A stretch of DNA of 64,000 nt. Origin: Janibacter terrae NBRC 107853 (GTDB lineage: Bacteria > Actinomycetota > Actinomycetes > Actinomycetales > Dermatophilaceae). Positions 17,143 to 25,820 of the stretch are shown here, piece by piece (position 1 is the first letter of the stretch; the number at the start of each line of letters is the position of its first letter). The DNA is taken from NCBI RefSeq assembly GCF_001591405.1, contig NZ_BCUV01000003.1, forward strand, positions 1-64,000, read 5' to 3'. The translations under genes were made by a program, and so were the position numbers. Below the pieces are notes generated by a model. That model ran no database searches and was not told the origin of the DNA. It saw nothing but the letters and a program-made list of their open reading frames with translations.

Positions 17143-17754
17143 TCAGGGAGTGCGCGCCCCGACCAGCCGCAGGGCGAGCGCCCCGTAGGTCTCGCCGATG
17201 GCGGCCGGGGTGGTGCGCTTGATGCCCGGGTGGTACCAGCGAGCGACGTCGACGACGAGCGAGAGCGCGGCGAGCGCGGTGGCGCGCACGTCGTCGACGA
17301 CGAACTCGCCGGACTCGACACCGGCGGTGATGATCCCCTCGACGACCGCGTCGATCTCACGACGCAGGGTGAGGACCTCGCGCTGGTGCTCGGGAGCGAG
17401 GTGGCGGAACTCGTACTGGACGATGCGGGCGACCTGGTGCTGCTCGGCGTGCCACCGGGCGAAGGTGGAGATGACCTCCTGGAGGGCGTCCGTGGGCGAG
17501 CCCGCCTGGGCCGCGGCCGAGGCCAGCGCGTCGCGGGCGCCCTCGTGCCCGACGCGGCTGAGCTGGAAGAGCAGGTCCTCCTTGCTCGCGAAGTGGACGT
17601 AGACGCCAGCCGGCGAGAGGCCGGCACGGGAGGCGATGTCACGCGTCGTCGTGGCATGGAACCCCTTGTCCGCGAAGGCGTCCGCGGCCGCCACGAAGAG
17701 CCTCACGACGGTCGGGTTGTCGTGCTCGGGGAGAGAGGGCGTCGGCGTCGTCAC
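17143..17754 (-). CDS. TetR/AcrR-family transcriptional regulator
   Basis: This 203-residue repressor has an N-terminal helix-turn-helix at about residues 12-60 (FADKGFHATTTRDIASRAG, then GVYVHFASKEDLL), the hallmark of TetR proteins. The C-terminal ligand domain is helical and resembles the KstR2/FadR-like group linked to acyl-CoA genes. I chose the GTG at 17754; the frame is open upstream but runs through the operator. It is divergent from the acyl-CoA dehydrogenase gene, and a palindrome lies between them, so it likely represses both and is released by an acyl-CoA. The ligand identity is inference. Confidence 0.88.
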   Translation of the reverse strand: MTTPTPSLPEHDNPTVVRLFVAAADAFADKGFHATTTRDIASRAGLSPAGVYVHFASKEDLLFQLSRVGHEGARDALASAAAQAGSPTDALQEVISTFARWHAEQHQVARIVQYEFRHLAPEHQREVLTLRREIDAVVEGIITAGVESGEFVVDDVRATALAALSLVVDVARWYHPGIKRTTPAAIGETYGALALRLVGARTP

Positions 17755-17781
17755 GTTGACAGCATGCCCGCCGGGGGCGAG

Positions 17782-17799
17782 ACTAAGCAAGCGCTTAGT
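17782..17799. promoter_or_regulatory. Palindromic operator between tetR and acyl-CoA dehydrogenase genes
   Basis: ACTAAGCAAGCGCTTAGT has 7-bp inverted arms (ACTAAGC/GCTTAGT), with AAGCGCTT nested at one side. On the minus strand it overlaps TAGTCT (17780-17785), a plausible -10 of the regulator gene. Its position in the 79-nt divergent gap makes it the expected TetR binding site. Confidence 0.7.
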
Positions 17800-17833
17800 G
17801 CGATGACGCACACCACGTTCCAGAGAGGTGACC

Positions 17834-18988
17834 ATGCCCCGCAACATCTACGACGAGGACCACGAGTCCTTCCGCTCCTCCGTCAAGGAGTTCGTCGAGC
17901 GCACGCTCGTGCCCCGGGCGGACTCGATGATCGTCGAGCACACCATCCCCCGCGAGGTCTGGCTCGAGGCCGGCAAGCAGGGATTCTTCGGCCTGACGAT
18001 CCCCGAGGAGTTCGGCGGCGCGGGCATCGAGGACTACCGCTTCAACGCCGTCCTCGCCGAGGAGCTGTCGAAGTTCAACGTGGCGGTCTCCTCCTGCTTC
18101 GGCATCCACGCCGACATCACCGCGCCCTACCTCGTGGCCATGGGGACGCAGGAGCAGAAGCAGCGCTGGCTGCCGAAGGTCGTCACCGGCGAGGCGATCA
18201 TGTCGATCGGCATGACCGAGCCCTCCGGCGGCTCCGACCTGGCCGCGCTGAAGTCGACCGCCGTCAAGGCCGACGACGGCAGCGGCGACTGGGTGCTCAA
18301 CGGCTCCAAGACCTTCATCACCAACGGCCACCAGTGCGACCTCGCGGTGGTCGCGGCCCGGACCGACCCGGCCAAGGGCGCCAAGGGCATCTCGCTCTTC
18401 GTCCTCGAGGCGAGCGACGAGGGCTTCACCAAGGGCCAGCCGCTGGACAAGGTCGGTCAGCCCGAGTCCGACACCTCCGAGCTCTTCTTCGAGAACGTCC
18501 GCCTCCCCGCGGACCGGCTCCTCGGTCCCGAAGGCATGGGCTTCATCACGATGATGCAGAAGCTCCCGCAGGAGCGCCTCGGCAACGCGATCGGCTGCGT
18601 CGCCCACGCCGGTCAGATCCTCCAGGAGACGATCGAGTACACCAAGGAGCGCAAGGCCTTCGGTCAGCCGATCGGCTCCTTCCAGCACAACAAGTTCAAG
18701 ATCGCCGAGCTCGTCACGAGCATCGAGGTCGCCCGGGCCTACGTCGACGAGTGCGTCGTCGCGCACGCCGAGGGCAAGCTCAGCGCCGTCGACGCCGCCA
18801 AGGCGAAGTGGTGGGCCGCCGAGACCCAGAGCAAGGTCCTCGACGAGTGCGTCCAGCTGCACGGCGGCTACGGCTACATGAACGAGTACCGCGTGGCCCG
18901 CGCCTGGCGTGACGCCCGGATCAACAAGATCTGGGCCGGCACCAACGAGATCATGAAGGAGCTCATCGGGCGCGACCTCGGGCTCTGA
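17834..18988 (+). CDS. Acyl-CoA dehydrogenase (long-chain/isovaleryl-type active site)
   Basis: This FAD enzyme oxidises acyl-CoA to 2-enoyl-CoA in beta-oxidation or branched amino-acid breakdown. At 384 residues it is of normal length. Family signatures are MTEPSGGSDL (residues 128-137) and the C-terminal block QLHGGYGYMNE...AGTNEI. The position that carries the catalytic glutamate in short/medium-chain enzymes reads IWAGT (Ala), while LPQERL supplies Glu247, matching long-chain and isovaleryl-type enzymes. The ATG at 17834 follows AGAGAGG by 5 nt; an in-frame GTG at 17828 is less likely. It is probably controlled by the divergent TetR. Confidence 0.92.
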   Translation: MPRNIYDEDHESFRSSVKEFVERTLVPRADSMIVEHTIPREVWLEAGKQGFFGLTIPEEFGGAGIEDYRFNAVLAEELSKFNVAVSSCFGIHADITAPYLVAMGTQEQKQRWLPKVVTGEAIMSIGMTEPSGGSDLAALKSTAVKADDGSGDWVLNGSKTFITNGHQCDLAVVAARTDPAKGAKGISLFVLEASDEGFTKGQPLDKVGQPESDTSELFFENVRLPADRLLGPEGMGFITMMQKLPQERLGNAIGCVAHAGQILQETIEYTKERKAFGQPIGSFQHNKFKIAELVTSIEVARAYVDECVVAHAEGKLSAVDAAKAKWWAAETQSKVLDECVQLHGGYGYMNEYRVARAWRDARINKIWAGTNEIMKELIGRDLGL

Positions 18989-19019
18989 CCCGGGTCCGCA
19001 CCCCCGACGCTGCACCGGC

Positions 19020-19054
19020 GGCCGGCCGCTCCGTGAGACACGGAGCCGCCGGCC
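19020..19054 (+). terminator. Hairpin downstream of the acyl-CoA dehydrogenase gene
   Basis: An inner stem GCTCCGTG/CACGGAGC with loop AGA is enclosed, across a 2x2 internal loop, by GGCCGG/CCGGCC. It lies 31 nt after the stop codon. There is no T run, as usual in GC-rich actinobacteria. Confidence 0.6.
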
Positions 19055-19111
19055 CCCGTGCGCGCACCCGAGTTTGAGAGACTGGGGGAGACCACGAGCG
19101 AAGGGGGTCCG

Positions 19112-19603
19112 GTGAGCGACACCGTCCACGTCATCACGGTCTCCGACCGGGTGAGCTCCGGCGCGCGCGAGGACGTCTCCGGCGACGCCGCAGTCGAGCT
19201 CCTGCAGGCGGAGGGCCACACGGTCACCACGAGCCTCGTGCCCGACGGCGCGGACGCCGTCGAGGCAGCGCTGCGTGCCGCGCTCGCCGACGGCGCCCGA
19301 CTCGTCGTCACCACGGGGGGCACCGGTCTCTCCCCGCGCGATCGCACCCCCGAGGGGACCGCGCCCGTGCTCGACCGCGAGGTGCCCGGGCTGGCGGAGC
19401 TGCTCCGTGCCGAGGGCGCGCGGCAGACCCCCTTCGCCGCCATCTCGCGCGGTCTCGTCGGCATCGTCGACGCGAGCGACGAGCGTCCCGGCGCGCTCGT
19501 CGTCAACCTCCCCGGCAGCACGAAGGGGGTGACGCAGGGCCTGCAGGTCCTGCTGCCCCTCGTCGGCCACGTCCTCGACCAGATCTCCGGAGGCGACCAC
19601 TGA
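19112..19603 (+). CDS. mog: MogA/MoaB-type molybdopterin adenylyltransferase
   Basis: The enzyme adenylates molybdopterin before metal insertion by MoeA. The conserved VITVSDRVSSG, VVTTGGTGLSPRD and NLPGSTKG motifs of the MoaB/Mog fold are all present. I chose the GTG at 19112 because GAAGGGGG precedes it at suitable distance; the frame is open to 19058, where the extra residues do not match the family. It is the first gene of a plus-strand trio with moaE and moaA (overlapping stops and starts), facing the large minus-strand nitrate/Moco unit. Confidence 0.88.
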   Translation: MSDTVHVITVSDRVSSGAREDVSGDAAVELLQAEGHTVTTSLVPDGADAVEAALRAALADGARLVVTTGGTGLSPRDRTPEGTAPVLDREVPGLAELLRAEGARQTPFAAISRGLVGIVDASDERPGALVVNLPGSTKGVTQGLQVLLPLVGHVLDQISGGDH

Positions 19604-20046
19604 TGGCCGACCTGACCCGCATCGCCCGCATCGCGACCGACGAGGTCGACCTGGCTGGGGTGCTCGCGAGCGTCGACGACCCCGGCCACGGGGCGGTGGC
19701 GAGCTTCGTCGGGCAGGTGCGCGACCACGACCCCGAGGCCGGCGGCCGGGTCGTCGCGCTGCGCTACACCTGTCATCCCGACGCGCCGCGCCTGGTCGTC
19801 GAGATCGTCGAGCGCGTCCTGCGCGACCTCGACCCGCAGGGCGAGGCGAGCGTCCACGCCGTGCACCGCGTCGGGGACCTCGAGGTCGGCGACCTCGCGC
19901 TCGTCGTGGCCGTGGGGACCGCGCACCGGGACCTCGCCTTCACGATCTGCCGGGCGCTCGTCGAGGCGGTCAAGCACGAGCTGCCGGTGTGGAAGCAGCA
20001 GTTCGAGGCGGACGGCACGCACGCGTGGTCGGGGTTGAGCTGCTGA
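19603..20046 (+). CDS. moaE: Molybdopterin synthase catalytic subunit MoaE
   Basis: MoaE with thiocarboxylated MoaD converts cyclic pyranopterin monophosphate to molybdopterin. Family features are GAVASFVGQVRDHD near residue 30, the AVHRVGDLEVGD block, and KHELPVWKQQ near the C-terminus (catalytic lysines). The length of 147 residues is typical. The ATG at 19603 overlaps the mog stop by one base. Its partner MoaD is encoded separately, on the opposite strand at 21048-21287. Confidence 0.95.
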   Translation: MADLTRIARIATDEVDLAGVLASVDDPGHGAVASFVGQVRDHDPEAGGRVVALRYTCHPDAPRLVVEIVERVLRDLDPQGEASVHAVHRVGDLEVGDLALVVAVGTAHRDLAFTICRALVEAVKHELPVWKQQFEADGTHAWSGLSC

Positions 20047-21044
20047 TGACCCGCCCGCTGGTCGACCCCCACGGCCGCCTCCACCGCGACCTGCGCGTCT
20101 CGCTCACCGACAAGTGCAACCTGCGGTGCACGTACTGCATGCCCGCCGAGGGCCTGCCGTGGCTGCCCAAGGACGAGCTGCTCACGACACCGGAGCTGCT
20201 GACCCTCGTCGAGGCGGCCGTGACGGCCGGCATCAGCGAGGTGCGGCTCACCGGCGGCGAGCCGCTCGTGCGCCCCGACGTCGTCGAGATCGTCGCGGCG
20301 ATCGCGGCGATGGAGGGCCCCGAGGGCGCGCCCGAGGTGTCGATGACGACCAACGGCCTGGGGCTGACCAAGGTGGCCGCAGCCCTCGCCGAGGCCGGGC
20401 TCGCCCGGGTCAACGTCAGCCTCGACACCCTGCGGCCCGAGCGTTTCCACGAGATCACCCGCCGCGACCGCTTCGACGAGGTCGTCGCCGGCATGGCGGC
20501 GGCCCACGACGCCGGCCTGCGGCCGGTCAAGGTCAACTCCGTGCTGCAACGGGGGATCAACGACGACGAGGCCGTCGACCTCACGCGCTGGGCGGTCGAG
20601 CGCGGGTACGAGCTGCGGTTCATCGAGCAGATGCCGCTGGACGCGCAGCACACGTGGCAGCGCACCGAGATGGTCACGGGCGCGGAGATCCTCGAGCAGC
20701 TGCGCACGGCCTTCGAGCTCACAGAGGTGCCCGGTCGAGGAGCCGCCCCGGCCGAGCGCTTCCACGTCGACGGTGGGCCGGCGACCGTGGGCGTCATCGC
20801 CTCGGTGACGATGCCCTTCTGCGGCTCGTGCGACCGGTTGCGCCTCACCGCGGACGGCCAGCTGCGCAACTGCCTCTTCGCGCGCGGGGAGACCGATCTG
20901 CGTGGACCGCTGCGCTCCGGGGCGAGCGAGGCCGAGGTCCACGAGCTCGTCCACGCCTGCCTGGCCACCAAGCGTCCCGGGCACGGGATCAACGAGCCCG
21001 GGTTCCTCCAGCCGCCGCGGCCGATGAGCGCGATCGGCGGCTGA
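20046..21044 (+). CDS. moaA: GTP 3',8-cyclase MoaA
   Basis: This radical-SAM enzyme carries out the first step of molybdenum cofactor synthesis from GTP. The N-terminal [4Fe-4S] motif is CNLRCTYC (C-x3-C-x2-C), and LTGGEPLVRPD is the SAM-binding GGEP region. The C-terminal second cluster ligands lie in FCGSCDRLRLTADGQLRNC. The protein ends in SAIGG, the double-glycine tail needed for MoaA/MoaC chemistry. The ATG at 20046 overlaps the moaE stop by one base. An in-frame GTG at 20025 and the open frame back to 19989 would lie inside moaE. Confidence 0.95.
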   Translation: MTRPLVDPHGRLHRDLRVSLTDKCNLRCTYCMPAEGLPWLPKDELLTTPELLTLVEAAVTAGISEVRLTGGEPLVRPDVVEIVAAIAAMEGPEGAPEVSMTTNGLGLTKVAAALAEAGLARVNVSLDTLRPERFHEITRRDRFDEVVAGMAAAHDAGLRPVKVNSVLQRGINDDEAVDLTRWAVERGYELRFIEQMPLDAQHTWQRTEMVTGAEILEQLRTAFELTEVPGRGAAPAERFHVDGGPATVGVIASVTMPFCGSCDRLRLTADGQLRNCLFARGETDLRGPLRSGASEAEVHELVHACLATKRPGHGINEPGFLQPPRPMSAIGG

Positions 21045-21047
21045 GCA

Positions 21048-21287
21048 TCAGCCCCCGGCGAAGGGGGGCAGCACGTCGATCGTCGCGCCGGCGGTGACCG
21101 GGGTGTCGCCGTCGTCGACGTAGCGCCCGGCGTGCAGCACCGAGCACCGCTGCAGGACCTCCGTCAGCCGTGCACCGTGGGCCGCCTCGGCCTGCGCGAG
21201 GACCTCGCCCACGGTCCTCCCGTCCAGGCGTTCCTCGTCGGTGCCGGCGGCCTCGGCCGCTGCCGCGAAGTACCTGATCGTCGTCAT
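21048..21287 (-). CDS. moaD: Molybdopterin synthase sulfur carrier MoaD
   Basis: This 79-residue ubiquitin-like protein ends in PPFAGG; the terminal GG is adenylated by MoeB/MoeZ and thiocarboxylated to donate sulfur to MoaE. It starts MTTIRYFAAAAEAAG, typical of the family. It is the last gene of the minus-strand nar/Moco run, overlaps the upstream DUF6457 gene by 4 bp, and converges on moaA with only 3 nt between stops. Confidence 0.92.
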   Translation of the reverse strand: MTTIRYFAAAAEAAGTDEERLDGRTVGEVLAQAEAAHGARLTEVLQRCSVLHAGRYVDDGDTPVTAGATIDVLPPFAGG

Positions 21288-21565
21288 GCCTGCTCCTCCT
21301 GCTCACGGTCGGTGATCGTCGCCTCGAGCGCCTGGCTCAGGGAGTCCACGTCGACCGGCCGGCCCTGCTCCTGCAGGTGCCCGACGGCGACCCCGAGGAT
21401 GTAGGCGCCGACCGGCGCCATCGGGCGCTCGAAGCCGTGGGCGATCGTCTTGGTCATCGCGTGGATGGTCACCACGTCAACGCACTCGGGGTCGATGCCG
21501 ACCGCGGCGCAGGCGTCCTCGATCCAGTCCGCCCACAGCGCGCGGGTCGTCTCGAGATCGGTCAC
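21284..21565 (-). CDS. DUF6457 domain protein (small helical protein in Moco operon)
   Basis: This 93-residue acidic protein starts [17 protein letters not shown] and contains AHGFERPMAPVGAYILG. I recognise the pattern as DUF6457, a family of unknown function found with mobA and nitrate reductase genes in actinobacteria. It has no membrane segment or signal peptide. The GTG at 21565 overlaps the mobA stop by 4 bp, and its own stop overlaps moaD by 4 bp, so it is translated with the cofactor genes. A role in guanylation or chaperoning of the cofactor is possible but is only inferred from context. Confidence 0.7.
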   Translation of the reverse strand: MTDLETTRALWADWIEDACAAVGIDPECVDVVTIHAMTKTIAHGFERPMAPVGAYILGVAVGHLQEQGRPVDVDSLSQALEATITDREQEEQA

Positions 21566-22188
21566 GGTGCCTCCTCGTCGCGCAGTCGCTCCACCCAGCG
21601 GGCGTGGTCGGTCCAGGTGTCGATGTCGGCCACGTCGTCGTCGCTCGCCGGCACGGTGACGAGCACCGACTGCCCGAGCAGGCTCTTCATCGACCGGTCC
21701 CTGGGCGGGCCCAGCCGTTCCAGCGCTCGCCGCAGGGACGCCGTGCGGTGGATCCCGAGCAGCCACTGGGGATGCCCCGTGGAGTCCTCCAGGCACCAGC
21801 CGTCGTGCTCTGCCGTGTCCACGTCCGCGCTGCGCTGTGCGTACGACCAGGCGGCGAGCAGCCGGCCGAGGGCGGGGAGGGGGTCGGCGAGGTCGCAGGC
21901 GAGCAGCACGGTCCAGTCGGCGGCACCGTCGGCAGCCAGCGCGTCGAGGCCGGCGGCCACCCCCGCGACGGGGCCGCCCAGCGGCGGGTCCTCGAGGGTG
22001 CGGTGCACCCCGGGGGGGACGTCGACGTCGCCGACGACGACGATCTCGCGGGCATCGGAGACGGCGACGAGCACGCGGTCGACGAGGCGTGCGCCGCCGA
22101 GCTCGACATCGGGCTTGCTCGCCCCGCCGAGCCGCTCGGCGGCACCCCCGGCGAGGACGACGGCGTCGAAGGGGATGGGCTCGCTCAT
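21562..22188 (-). CDS. mobA: Molybdenum cofactor guanylyltransferase MobA-like
   Basis: The enzyme attaches GMP to Mo-molybdopterin, making the MGD cofactor that NarG requires. The nucleotide-binding start is [17 protein letters not shown] (family LAGGxSxRMGxDK, with the glycine loop kept and the last part degenerate). [11 protein letters not shown] corresponds to the metal-binding D of the NTP-transferase fold. The length of 208 residues is normal. It overlaps moaC and DUF6457 by 4 bp each. Confidence 0.85.
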   Translation of the reverse strand: MSEPIPFDAVVLAGGAAERLGGASKPDVELGGARLVDRVLVAVSDAREIVVVGDVDVPPGVHRTLEDPPLGGPVAGVAAGLDALAADGAADWTVLLACDLADPLPALGRLLAAWSYAQRSADVDTAEHDGWCLEDSTGHPQWLLGIHRTASLRRALERLGPPRDRSMKSLLGQSVLVTVPASDDDVADIDTWTDHARWVERLRDEEAP

Positions 22189-22664
22189 GCGTCCTCCCGG
22201 GTCCAGGTGCCACTGCGACCGCCGGTCTTCTCCAGCAGCCGCACGTCGGTGATGTGGGCGCCGCGGTCACGTCCCTTGACCATGTCGATGACGGCGAGCG
22301 CCGCGACGGTGACGCTCGTGAGCGCCTCCATCTCGACGCCGGTGCGGTCGGCCGTGCGCACGGTCGCGGTGATCTCCACGCCCGCGTCGGTGATCTCCAG
22401 GTCGACGACCGCCCCGTGGACCCCGATGACGTGGGCGAGCGGTAGCAGCTCGGGGGTCTTCTTGGCCGCCTGGATCCCGGCGATGCGCGCGACGGCGAGC
22501 ACGTCCCCCTTCGGCACGGTGCCGTCCCGCAGGAGCGCGACCGTCTCGGGGGAGGTGGCCACCCGTCCGGCCGCGGTCGCGGATCGCACGGTCGGGGTCT
22601 TGTCGGTGACGTCGACCATGCGGGCGTGCCCGCGGTGGTCGAGGTGGGTGAGGGGGTGATTCAT
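22185..22664 (-). CDS. moaC: Cyclic pyranopterin monophosphate synthase MoaC
   Basis: MoaC converts the MoaA product to cyclic pyranopterin monophosphate. It has [17 protein letters not shown] at the start, the active-site block [15 protein letters not shown] (residues ~67-81) and [17 protein letters not shown] with KGRDRGA. The length of 159 residues is typical. The ATG is immediately next to the moeA stop, and its stop overlaps mobA by 4 bp. Confidence 0.95.
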   Translation of the reverse strand: MNHPLTHLDHRGHARMVDVTDKTPTVRSATAAGRVATSPETVALLRDGTVPKGDVLAVARIAGIQAAKKTPELLPLAHVIGVHGAVVDLEITDAGVEITATVRTADRTGVEMEALTSVTVAALAVIDMVKGRDRGAHITDVRLLEKTGGRSGTWTREDA

Positions 22665-23891
22665 CTACAGGCTCCTGATCTGCACGAGGTCGCCGGGCTC
22701 GACGGCATCGGTCTCCTCGGCGACGACCGCCAGCGCCTGCGCGCCGGCGAGCGAGGTGACCATGTGCGAGGCCGAGCCGCGCGCGTGGCTGGGGGTCGCG
22801 ACGAGCCGTCCGACGTCGTCGCTGGACAGGACGACCGGGACGTACTGGCGGCGTCCCGCGGGGGAGCGCCACGCCGACCCGGCCACGGCCCGGGTCGGCC
22901 CGGGCAGGGGCGCGCGGCCGAGGAGCCGGTCGAGCAGCGGACGGCCGAAGACCTCGAAGGAGATCGCCGTCGAGACCGGGTTGCCCGGCAGGGCGAGCAC
23001 CGGCACCTCGCGCCAGCGGGCCCATCCCTGCGGCTTGCCCGGCTGCATGCGCACGTGGCGGAAGGTCGCGCCCGAGCGCTCCAGCACGATCCGCGAGACG
23101 TCGAAGTCGCCGACGCTCACCCCGCCGGTGAGCAGGACGAGGTCCGCGCCGGAGGTCAGCTCGTCGAGTCCCGCGGCGAAGGCCTCGGTGTCGTCCGTGA
23201 GCACGACCGTGGCCCGGACCTCGGCGCCCAGCTCGCGCAGGGTGGCGGCGAGGTGGGTGCCGTTGGACTCGAAGATCTGCCCCCGCGCGAGCGGGGTGCC
23301 GGGGGCGACGAGCTCGTCGCCGGTCGCGGCGATCGCGACGACGGGGCGGCGGCGGACCGTGACGGTCGCGGTCCCGGCCGCGGCGAGCGACCCGAGCACC
23401 CGCGCGGTGACGGTGGTCCCGGCGGCCGCGACGACGTCGCCCCCGCGCACGTCCTCGCCCGCGCCGCGGACGTGCTGCCCGCGCTCGCCGACCCGGGCGA
23501 TCGTCACCTCCGCAGTCCCGCCGTCGGTGGCCTCGACGGGGACGATCGTGTCGGCGCCGGTCGGGACGGGCGCGCCGGTCATGATGCGCACGCACTGCCC
23601 CGGTGCGAGTGCCGGGTCCTCGCCCGAGCCGGCGGGCACGGCGCCGACGACGTGGAGGATGGTGGGCAGCGTGCCCAGGTCCTCCCGCCGCACCGCGTAG
23701 CCGTCCATGGCCGAGTTGGCGAAGGCCGGGACGTCGCCGACCGCCGTCACCGGCTGCGCGAGCACGCGCCCGAGCGCGTCGGGGAGCGGGACCTCCTCGG
23801 TCTCGTCGAGGGGCCCGGACCCGTCGAGCAGGTGGGTCAGCAGCTCGTCGAGGTACTCCTCGACCGTGAGCAGCACGCGGTCGGTGGTCAT
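22665..23891 (-). CDS. moeA: Molybdopterin molybdenumtransferase MoeA
   Basis: MoeA inserts molybdate into adenylated molybdopterin. It has ANSAMDGYAVR, MTGAPVPTGADTIVPVE, VAIAATGDELVAPG, LLTGGVSVGDFD and the PGKPQGWA...LPGNPVS block, in the normal order over 408 residues. The ATG at 23891 overlaps the moeZ stop by 4 bp. The long open frame upstream is a shadow of moeZ. Together with mog this completes metal insertion within the island. Confidence 0.95.
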   Translation of the reverse strand: MTTDRVLLTVEEYLDELLTHLLDGSGPLDETEEVPLPDALGRVLAQPVTAVGDVPAFANSAMDGYAVRREDLGTLPTILHVVGAVPAGSGEDPALAPGQCVRIMTGAPVPTGADTIVPVEATDGGTAEVTIARVGERGQHVRGAGEDVRGGDVVAAAGTTVTARVLGSLAAAGTATVTVRRRPVVAIAATGDELVAPGTPLARGQIFESNGTHLAATLRELGAEVRATVVLTDDTEAFAAGLDELTSGADLVLLTGGVSVGDFDVSRIVLERSGATFRHVRMQPGKPQGWARWREVPVLALPGNPVSTAISFEVFGRPLLDRLLGRAPLPGPTRAVAGSAWRSPAGRRQYVPVVLSSDDVGRLVATPSHARGSASHMVTSLAGAQALAVVAEETDAVEPGDLVQIRSL

Positions 23892-25048
23892 GGGGTCTCC
23901 GGGGTGTGCGGGACGGGGTCGGGCCAGGCGAGCATCCCACCGTCGAGGACGAGCAGCCGGTCGTGCCCGCGCGCCAGCAGGGCGCTCGCGGCGAGCCGGG
24001 CCCGTGGCCCAGCGCGGCAGACGAGGACGACGTCCCGGTCGGTCGGGACCTCCGCCGCCGCGGTGGGGTCGGAGGTCAGCCGAGCGACGGGGATGTGCAC
24101 GGCGCCGGGGACGACCCCCGCGGCCAGCTCGTGATCCTCGCGCACGTCCAGGACGAAGGGGGCGTCCGCCCCAGCCAGACGAGCGGCCAGCTCCGCGGCG
24201 GAGAGCGTCGGGACGCCCGGCTCCTCCGGGGGTGCTGGTACCGTGCGGGCCGGGCGGGGCGTCCCCGCCGCCCGCGGGTGCCGCGCGACGAGGGGGATCT
24301 CGCGCTGGGTCGCGGCGAGCACGTCGATGAAGAGCAGCCGCCCGAGCAGGGGCGCTCCGACACCGGTGATGAGCTTGATGGCCTCGGTCGCCATCATCGA
24401 GCCGACCTGCCCGACGAGCGGCCCGACGACCCCGGCGTCGCCGCAGGCCGGCACGCTGCCGGGGGCCGGCGGCTCGGGGAAGAGGTCCCGCAGACCGGGC
24501 GCCGGCAGTCCCTCGGGTGCCCCCGGCCAGAAGACGGTCAGGTGGGCCTCGGTGCGGTACACCGCCGCCCACACGAGCGGGATCCCGAGCTCGTCGCAGG
24601 CGTCGGCGACGGCGTAGCGCGTCTCGAAGTTGTCGCTGCCGTCGAGCACGAGGTCGTGGTCGGCGAGCAGCTGACGGGCGTTGTCCGCGTCGAGGTGCTC
24701 GCGCACGCCGACGACCTCGATGTCGGGGTTGAGCGCCCGCACCCGCTCCAGAGCGCTGTCGACCTTGGGGCGGCCGACGTCGCCCGTCGCGTGGATGACC
24801 TGTCGCTGCAGGTTGGTCTCGTCGACGCGGTCGTCGTCGACCACCGTGAGGCGCCCGACGCCCGCGCCCGCGAGGTACAGCAGCGAGGGGGAGCCGAGCC
24901 CTCCCGCACCGATGACGGCGACCCGGGCGGCGAGGAGGCGACGTTGTCCCCTTTCGCCGATCGTGGGCATGAGGAGGTGGCGCGAGTACCGGCTCACCTG
25001 GTCCCCGGTGAGCGCCGGACCGGGAGCCACGAGCGGGGAGAGGGTCAT
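23888..25048 (-). CDS. moeZ: MoeB/ThiF-type adenylyltransferase with C-terminal rhodanese domain (MoeZ-like)
   Basis: It activates the MoaD C-terminus as an acyl-adenylate and supplies sulfur. The E1-like domain (residues ~15-250) has RYSRHLLMPTIG, VIGAGGLGSPSLLYLAGAG and DGSDNFETRY. The catalytic-cysteine region reads VPACGDAGVVGP. The rhodanese domain (~285-380) has the active loop CRAGPR, with Cys344. The zinc-binding CxxC pairs of E. coli MoeB are not obvious. The ATG at 25048 lies 7 nt after TACCGT, a leaderless-type promoter in the 19-nt gap behind narI. Confidence 0.9.
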   Translation of the reverse strand: MTLSPLVAPGPALTGDQVSRYSRHLLMPTIGERGQRRLLAARVAVIGAGGLGSPSLLYLAGAGVGRLTVVDDDRVDETNLQRQVIHATGDVGRPKVDSALERVRALNPDIEVVGVREHLDADNARQLLADHDLVLDGSDNFETRYAVADACDELGIPLVWAAVYRTEAHLTVFWPGAPEGLPAPGLRDLFPEPPAPGSVPACGDAGVVGPLVGQVGSMMATEAIKLITGVGAPLLGRLLFIDVLAATQREIPLVARHPRAAGTPRPARTVPAPPEEPGVPTLSAAELAARLAGADAPFVLDVREDHELAAGVVPGAVHIPVARLTSDPTAAAEVPTDRDVVLVCRAGPRARLAASALLARGHDRLLVLDGGMLAWPDPVPHTPETP

Positions 25049-25055
25049 GGTGCCG

Positions 25056-25061
25056 ACGGTA
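25056..25061 (-). promoter_or_regulatory. -10 element, leaderless start of moeZ
   Basis: Read on the minus strand this is TACCGT, ending 7 nt before the moeZ ATG. It sits between the narI stop and moeZ, so the cofactor genes may be expressed both with and independently of narGHJI. Confidence 0.45.
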
Positions 25062-25067
25062 GCCCGG

Positions 25068-25820
25068 TCACCTCCGGCTGGGCAGGTCGGGCTTGTCCCA
25101 GCCGCGGCGCGGCGCCGAGGTGCCCGTGCCGTACCCGCTGCGGGCGTCCCGGGAGCGGTAGACCAGGTAGGGCCGGGTGAGGTACCCGACGGGTGCGCTG
25201 AAGACGTGGACGAGCCGGGTGAACGGCCACATCGCGAAGAGCCCCATGGCGACGAGGGCGTGCAGCTTGAAGCCGATCGGCGCGTCCTGCATCAGCTGGG
25301 CGTCCGGACGGAAGGTGAAGACCCCGCGCCACCACGGCGAGACCCCGTCACGGTAGTTGTACTCGCCGCCGAACTGCAGGAGCGAGCCGGCGACGGTGTT
25401 CCACATGCCCAGGACGATGACGGCGGCGAGGAAGACGTACATCACCTTGTCGTTCGTCGTGGTGGCGGAGAAGACGGGGCCGGTCGTGCGCCGGCGGTAG
25501 ACGAGGATGGCCAGGCCCACGAGGGTCGCGATGCCGGCCGGGATGCCGCCGGCCAGCGCGATGACGTGGTAGGCGTGCCGGCTCAGGCCGAGCGCGTCGG
25601 TCCACACCTGCGGGATGACCAGGCCGATGACGTGACCGGCGATGACGCCGAGCATGCCGAAGTGGAAGAGCGGGCTGCCGATGCGCAGCAGCCGGTCCTC
25701 GTAGAGCTGGGAGGAGCGCGTCGTCCAGCCGAACTTGTCGTACCGGTAGCGCCAGACGTGCCCGACGACGAAGGTCGCCAGGGTGAGGTAGGGGACGATG
25801 ACCCAGAGGAAGGTGCTCAT
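25068..25820 (-). CDS. narI: Respiratory nitrate reductase gamma subunit NarI
   Basis: This 250-residue membrane cytochrome b has five hydrophobic helices (the first being MSTFLWVIVPYLTLATFVVGHVW in part). It oxidises menaquinol and passes electrons to NarH. Histidines expected to bind two hemes are in FVVGHVWR, FHFGMLGVIAGHVIG, HAYHV and FKLHALVAM. The RYRYDKFGW and VGYLTRPYLVYR blocks are typical of the family. The ATG at 25820 overlaps narJ by 4 bp and has AGGAG upstream. Confidence 0.95.
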   Translation of the reverse strand: MSTFLWVIVPYLTLATFVVGHVWRYRYDKFGWTTRSSQLYEDRLLRIGSPLFHFGMLGVIAGHVIGLVIPQVWTDALGLSRHAYHVIALAGGIPAGIATLVGLAILVYRRRTTGPVFSATTTNDKVMYVFLAAVIVLGMWNTVAGSLLQFGGEYNYRDGVSPWWRGVFTFRPDAQLMQDAPIGFKLHALVAMGLFAMWPFTRLVHVFSAPVGYLTRPYLVYRSRDARSGYGTGTSAPRRGWDKPDLPSRR

